Positions 61,401-64,000 of a DNA stretch of 64,000 bases are shown one piece after another; the first letter of the stretch is position 1; every line of letters starts with the position of its first letter. The notes below the pieces were generated by a model that was given only the letters and a program-made list of their open reading frames with translations, made no database searches and was not told where the DNA came from. This DNA comes from Streptomyces sp. GQFP (GTDB taxonomy: Bacteria > Actinomycetota > Actinomycetes > Streptomycetales > Streptomycetaceae), in contig NZ_CP089312.1 of the NCBI RefSeq assembly GCF_021545335.1, positions 6,820,001 through 6,884,000 of the forward strand, given 5' to 3'. The position numbers were made by a program, and so were the translations under genes.

Positions 61401-63984
61401 GAGCGCGGGCCGCGGTGACTGGCACCGCTTCGACGCGGACTACAACCACCTGGCGGAGGGGACCAGGAAGTGGGGTCCAGGCCGAGGCTGGACGGACTCC
61501 ATGGCCCACCCGAAGACCAGCGCGGACACCGTGGTCCACGAGAAGTTCGGCCGCTTCACCCCCACCCCGCACGACGTACGCCGCTACTTCCAGGTGGAGA
61601 TGGGCGCGGACGGCATCCCCAAGCGGGACTGGATGTCCCACTCCGCGCACGGCAAGGAGAACGGCCGCGGCACGACCCTGAGCAACGGCGACTTCCTGGA
61701 GACCCAACGCCTCGCCGAGCAGCGCCCGCCGTTCTTCGCCCGCTGGGCGATGAGCGGGGACTACCGGGCCACCAGCCTGGCCAACGCGAGCTGGCTGCGG
61801 TTCGACGGCAGGTACCAGATCCACGAGTGGAAGCTGACGCCCGCCGCCGGCGGACTGCCCGAGCGGGGTGTGCGGTTCGTCAGCATGAGCGGCGTCACGA
61901 CGGACATCGCGAGGAACGGCAACGTCGTCCGCGTGACCGGCAAGGTGGCCAGCGGCAACGACCTCACCGTCGGCGACATCCCGCTGCCGAACGGCGTCAA
62001 CCGGCAGGCCAACTACCTGCCCTGGTCGGAGGGCGCGGGCAAGCTCGACGGTCACCGTACGTACGTGGCCGGCGACTTCGCCGTGCCGCACGGCTACCGG
62101 CGCAACGACATCCTCTTCCAGGACCGCTTCACCGCCAACCGGGGCAACGGCGACTGGTACTCGCCCGATCCGAACAAGCAGTGGGACGTCGCCCGGACCG
62201 GGTTCAAGGACGGCACGGTGATCGAGTACCGGCCCACCCCCGCCGTCCGCCCGGACGGCGCGGCGGGCAACGGGGACATCGCCTTCCGGCAGAACATCCA
62301 CGCGGGCACCGGCGACTGGACGAAGTACGACCCGCACGGCGTGGTCGTCGGCCGCAAGGACACCTGGCCCGCCCCGGCCGGCGGGGGCGCCAACAACACC
62401 ATCACGATCACCGCCACGGGCCCGGCGGGCGCCAAGACCCTGACCTGGGAGGGACCGAACCGCACCACCGGTCTCCGGGTGACCCAGAACCAGCGGGGCA
62501 TGGAGACCTGGGCCTGGGACAAGGAGTCGTTCCAGGACTTCGAACGGATGATGCCGACCGACGAGCTCCGGCTGATCCGCGAGCACCGGCTGCTCGGGGA
62601 CGGCACCACCGTCGACGCCTGGCGCGTCAGCCGGGACCCGAACACCGGCGCCGAGACCTGGCAGTGGAACAAGATCGACCGGCACGGCAACGTCATGGAC
62701 TTCGGCGGCGGCGCCCCGAACCGGATCCGCAGCTGGATCGACTCCAACGGCAACGTGCTCCCGGGCTGGCGGCAGGACGCCCGCTGGCAGGACCAGGTGG
62801 CGACCCCGGACCCGAACAACCCGGCCACCATCAACCACATGACCGTGCAGGAGATCCCGGCCCGCCCGGCCACCGGCCCGATCCACTCCTGGGCCACCGA
62901 CGCACCGTTCCGGGTCCGCGAGTACGTCTCGGACGTGGGCGGCACGTTCAACTCCAACGTGTGGAAGGAGTTCGACAACGGCATCGACATCCGCCGCAAG
63001 ACCGACCTCGGCGACAACACCTTCCTGGAGAGCGAGGAGTGGCACAAGCAGTGGCGCCGCTACGGCGGGCCGACCGGTACGACCCTCCTCGAACAGCGCG
63101 CCATCTCCGGATACATCTGGAACACCGACACCTTCGGCCGGACCACGCTCATCGGCCGGGAGACCAACTACATCGGCGCGCTCGGCGAATACCGGGGCTT
63201 CAGCCGTATGTGGCGCGAGCCCAACCGCTGGGACTTCGGCCGCAGCGTCGGCGGCGAGTCCGTCTACACCCCGTTCGCCGGGAAGGCCTTCCAGGCGCTC
63301 GCCGTGGAGATGGGCCAGGAGTGGCTGCTCGACTTCAGCATGAACCTGGTCGTCTACGGCATCGTCGCGGCGGCCACCGGCGGTGAGTTCGGGTGGAACG
63401 ACGTCGCCAAGGCGGCCTTCGGCGCGACCGTCAGCGCCGGCGTCAAGGGCACCCTCACCGCCGGACACCTGGCCACCTTCCGGGGCGGCCCCTGGAAGAC
63501 CGGCCTCGGCCAGATGGACATGGGCCAGCCCTACTCCCGGCGTCCCAACGACGACGGCTGGCAGGGCGAGTTCGCGGGCAACGAGAAGGTCACCCGCTGG
63601 CGCTCGGGCACGTACGACTTCGGTCTCGGCATCTTCGGCGGCGCCCTGTCCGGCTTCATCGGCGGCAGCGCGAGCGCGGCGATCTTCGGCGTGAAGGACA
63701 AGGACGGCAACACCGTTCACCTGTACGGCACCGACGCGCTGCTGGTGGGCGCGGCCGGTGCGGCGGCCGGTGTGATCGGCGGGGTCACCACCGGCCTCGC
63801 CCGGACGATCATCACCCAGAACATCGCCGGGCGCTGGTACCACCGCCAGGGCTTCTTCGACATCTTCGTGGTCGGGGGGATGGGCAAGCTGGTCGACAAG
63901 ATCTTCTCCAACATGTACTTGAGCGGTGTGGTCCGCGACAACGTCGTCGGGGGCAACGGCTGGAACGGCGGGGGCGGCACGTGA
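55402..63984 (+). CDS. giant repeat-rich type VII-associated protein (2860 aa)
   Basis: The N-terminus (1-110) is a helical WXG100-like domain (ITSQGDLVTLADTIDSGLTE and so on) and marks it as a probable type VII export substrate. A hydrophobic pair of segments lies at about 163-205. Residues 270-820 are Gly/Val/Pro-rich, with many VGRVDVPSVG-like and GGVTMPSVGR-like units, then a TPTPTPTP linker near 830. From 1124 there are about three 191-193-residue beta-repeats (GGEYRVPG..., NFTHAYDELPL, PEANGSWLRVYG). From about 1850 come tryptophan- and aspartate-rich RHS/YD-like sequences. The final 230 residues contain glycine-zipper hydrophobic helices (GGALSGFIGGSASAAIFG, LLVGAAGAAAGVIGGV). No toxin catalytic motif is recognised. 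GGAGG precedes the ATG. Confidence 0.85.
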   Translation: MARPADWSALGMGSDPTPGDAARIDEIITSQGDLVTLADTIDSGLTEIKNTTDGAFVGETANALRKVIDGDLRNYVSTFRQAHEDAQAALRTFVGVMRTQQERADAALTAAAALAEDDDEGRETHKNTAEDAKDILSEAADTAASALTTAAESIASPIDECEAFWKALGWLALILIIPAIIVGGPLALFAIGLNVALLIKTAVDFSQGKASVTELVLSILGVIAPTTKGINVGAVFKGLKGAGVSAFQGGKNLLLGGPNALGLLGRLTFGIDDAFRATGVWLNGGLRGLGGVKFTPLTFMPGLKGFTMGGAGLGKGFGVVPLANELTVINLLGVKSFFAVRTVISGLNGIGRLGSSLGTTMLNGVRGLNGLRFFLPVAADEMGNGLLFALRIGVIDRGVFGMYRYGAFAGGQFLGVSSKISGGAASGLTLLQPGAGLGGLSHINMGNFTPSPTGGLGAGMADLPSLNLSSSIGNVNLTGGLSGLGGSFNAPVPAIGARITDLPAVTGLSGVHMPQLGGLGSVNMAQLGGIGNMSLPQLGQISQVGTVGVAGLRGADLAVGDVAAVGVARIDVPSLGSVASGPTAVRVDMPSMDARVTDIPSVNGLGSVSSPSVGQVDVPSVSQVNVPTTGLGQVNVPTVNMGGVDVPTAGLHQVNVSSPGALSNGPTTVRVDAPAMSARMTDIPSVNGVGSSLGRVDVPSVGRMDIPASGGVTMPSVGRVDVPPTGGVTMPSVGRVDIPSVGSVNVPSVGRVDVPGSGGVSMPSSVGRVDVPATGGANGLRGGVSDVPAGAAHVEVPPATVLGRVDAPVSGMPAVNPAPANALGTPPTPTPTPTPGGLDGGPGSHVPPPGTGGPAKNGPLGPLGNDGLFVDLPKLGRVDLAAFRDQHRNMQVFMLGNQSLDLQHTFSNIPGLPNVRVEVTPTATAPRVVPATPGVRATFETPPGGGGQFLRIEQDLAGGSSVLRTDYHLSAALNHQQIDSRVVQGIELQNVTRQAPPPHQNAAAGPSGLNSAPAHAVNVPGLNGVRVDITPGSLPNITNPNGFQGLRADRIGQGNVVRIEHVNGGETRHWDFDVDANGTRLVGAERQITLQGGHFGGATVRIDVTPGGAGGLRHFDATGAPQQGGTRVGGEYRVPGPNTRTVVYDGNFTHAYDELPLTGGTSTGHLRINADGTVRLNGPTGANVTVLPGNGGFRVPEANGSWLRVYGADGAYVHRVLPVPGGDMVRFPEGTRTTHDLVGANGVPVPGARVETQPGGFRIENGATQPHVVVDGAGVQTHTARPLNGGAANGQFVHTPVAGQPGGIIRTDAAGVPQGGITHVGGEYRVPGANNRFEVYDGNFTHAYDELPLTGGTLPGQSLRINPDGTVHPTGQPGVNVAVLPGNGGFHVPEANGSWLRVYGADGAYVHRVLPVPGGDMVRFPEGTRTAHDLVGANGVPVPGARVETQPGGFRIENGATRPHIVVDGAGVQTHTARPLNGGAANGQFVHTPVAGQPGGIIRTDAAGVPQGGITHVGGEYRVPGANNRTAVYNANYQHVYDELPLNGGALNGGVLRIDPAGAVRLDGHPTATAVAQTGGGNGFRVIRGNDHVTVDARGAHTATVRELTGGTAPHANGEFVHMPAGGGPAVLRQADGAAIPNANFTVRADGSFLVEHPGAIRVHRAADGAVDIDTVRLQSAAGQPIGQNVRVHPGGGLELLDNNLAEIPNVKVTARPGGGHRVEQTDGGFQLHGNNGRLERSVVDARQGGVFRVNDGNGTHLYDTVRLGDGIGTRFLRTDINQLRVLDGDLTPVPGNVTVQANGQYRVDGVGAPHQGEFKRYDADGRLDFQRINVIHQGQIKPGQRIDVTYPNPATGGAKPTWERVHLDGAGNPRPQNGNRPWYDGGTVDLKGLDHGRLRLLGHSGAEVFERRPLPFGNGGSIDAYHSSAGAGTFGRFNQRGVWTEFDGAGAATRHGTRHWGESGRSYFDVTTTRGVDTRVHHFQQNPDGGHVLANLDRTVWTQSAGRGDWHRFDADYNHLAEGTRKWGPGRGWTDSMAHPKTSADTVVHEKFGRFTPTPHDVRRYFQVEMGADGIPKRDWMSHSAHGKENGRGTTLSNGDFLETQRLAEQRPPFFARWAMSGDYRATSLANASWLRFDGRYQIHEWKLTPAAGGLPERGVRFVSMSGVTTDIARNGNVVRVTGKVASGNDLTVGDIPLPNGVNRQANYLPWSEGAGKLDGHRTYVAGDFAVPHGYRRNDILFQDRFTANRGNGDWYSPDPNKQWDVARTGFKDGTVIEYRPTPAVRPDGAAGNGDIAFRQNIHAGTGDWTKYDPHGVVVGRKDTWPAPAGGGANNTITITATGPAGAKTLTWEGPNRTTGLRVTQNQRGMETWAWDKESFQDFERMMPTDELRLIREHRLLGDGTTVDAWRVSRDPNTGAETWQWNKIDRHGNVMDFGGGAPNRIRSWIDSNGNVLPGWRQDARWQDQVATPDPNNPATINHMTVQEIPARPATGPIHSWATDAPFRVREYVSDVGGTFNSNVWKEFDNGIDIRRKTDLGDNTFLESEEWHKQWRRYGGPTGTTLLEQRAISGYIWNTDTFGRTTLIGRETNYIGALGEYRGFSRMWREPNRWDFGRSVGGESVYTPFAGKAFQALAVEMGQEWLLDFSMNLVVYGIVAAATGGEFGWNDVAKAAFGATVSAGVKGTLTAGHLATFRGGPWKTGLGQMDMGQPYSRRPNDDGWQGEFAGNEKVTRWRSGTYDFGLGIFGGALSGFIGGSASAAIFGVKDKDGNTVHLYGTDALLVGAAGAAAGVIGGVTTGLARTIITQNIAGRWYHRQGFFDIFVVGGMGKLVDKIFSNMYLSGVVRDNVVGGNGWNGGGGT
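58771..60230 (+). repeat. in-frame tandem repeats of 573-579 bp in the giant gene
   Basis: Units begin at 58771, 59344 and 59923 (residues 1124, 1315, 1508). Units 1 and 2 are nearly identical over about 400 bases (58961-59360 against 59540-59939), while unit 3 diverges after its first 60 residues. Such identity implies recent duplication or gene conversion. Confidence 0.85.
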
Positions 63985-64000
63985 CGGACAAGATCATCAA
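63981..64000 (+). CDS. start of the next gene (partial)
   Basis: GTG at 63981 overlaps the TGA of the giant gene (GTGA) and begins (M)TDKII before the window ends. The overlap indicates a translationally coupled partner, possibly an immunity or chaperone protein; nothing more can be read. Confidence 0.4.

Noticed and set aside
57070..63843. 2257-codon open frame on the minus strand opposite the giant gene
   Set aside because: It is a high-GC mirror frame: the plus-strand frame has coherent domains, repeats and a ribosome-binding site, whereas the minus frame gives low-complexity Val/Asp/His/Arg-rich sequence.

Overview
The window is high-GC actinobacterial chromosomal DNA, almost certainly from a Streptomyces. 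The evidence is a melC1-melC2 tyrosinase pair, a chaplin gene, a complete conservon (cvnABCDE), mycothiol-dependent formaldehyde detoxification, many GTG/TTG starts and streptomycete-type palindromic intergenic repeats. No rRNA, tRNA, CRISPR array or intact mobile element was seen.

Layout. 1-3.3 kb: the end of an uncharacterised gene, a small secreted protein, melC1-melC2, a chaplin on the minus strand and a small orphan gene. 3.4-7.6 kb: the conservon cvnA-cvnB-cvnC-cvnD and its cytochrome P450 cvnE. 7.7-12.1 kb: a TetR regulator divergent from a quinone-reductase-like oxidoreductase, and a minus-strand fadH-padR pair. 12.3-15.6 kb: icmF, the fused isobutyryl-CoA mutase, behind a very long perfect inverted repeat.

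15.6-43.1 kb holds an apparently complete choline/glycine betaine catabolic region. Glycine betaine is imported by proV-proW-proX. Choline is oxidised by betA and betB. Betaine is demethylated by a Rieske oxygenase with its own ferredoxin and reductase. Dimethylglycine is oxidised by a dimethylglycine oxidase-type enzyme and sarcosine by a soxBDAG oxidase. Released formaldehyde is handled by a mycothiol-dependent dehydrogenase (mscR) and a metallo-hydrolase. Folate-bound one-carbon units are handled by a methylenetetrahydrofolate-reductase-like protein and purU. An IclR regulator sits in the middle. Three operons share the same promoter/operator layout (a TTGAC-type -35, then a TTGCG palindrome starting 32-33 bases after it), which suggests one regulon. 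A large DUF4132-type gene and decayed integrase and Nudix remnants interrupt the region at 24.2-28.1 kb. soxD and soxA are joined into one reading frame through a copy of an intergenic palindromic repeat.

43.1-46.2 kb: two secreted carbohydrate-active enzymes (a jelly-roll polysaccharide lyase and a GH95-type glycosidase) behind a spaced inverted repeat. 46.4-64.0 kb: a type VII secretion-type locus. It has an ECF sigma factor, a membrane-anchored protein, a tandem array of five mini-ORFs, an FHA-type EccC ATPase, and a minus-strand operon of three small helical ESX-like proteins. Divergent from that operon is a giant 2860-residue repeat-rich protein with a short overlapping gene that runs off the end. 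The two divergent units are separated by a 32-bp-arm inverted repeat that looks like a pair of mirrored promoters.

The most unusual items are the mini-ORF array before eccC, the mirrored promoter with the giant T7SS-type protein, the shared operator architecture of the demethylation genes, and the repeat-mediated soxD-soxA fusion.
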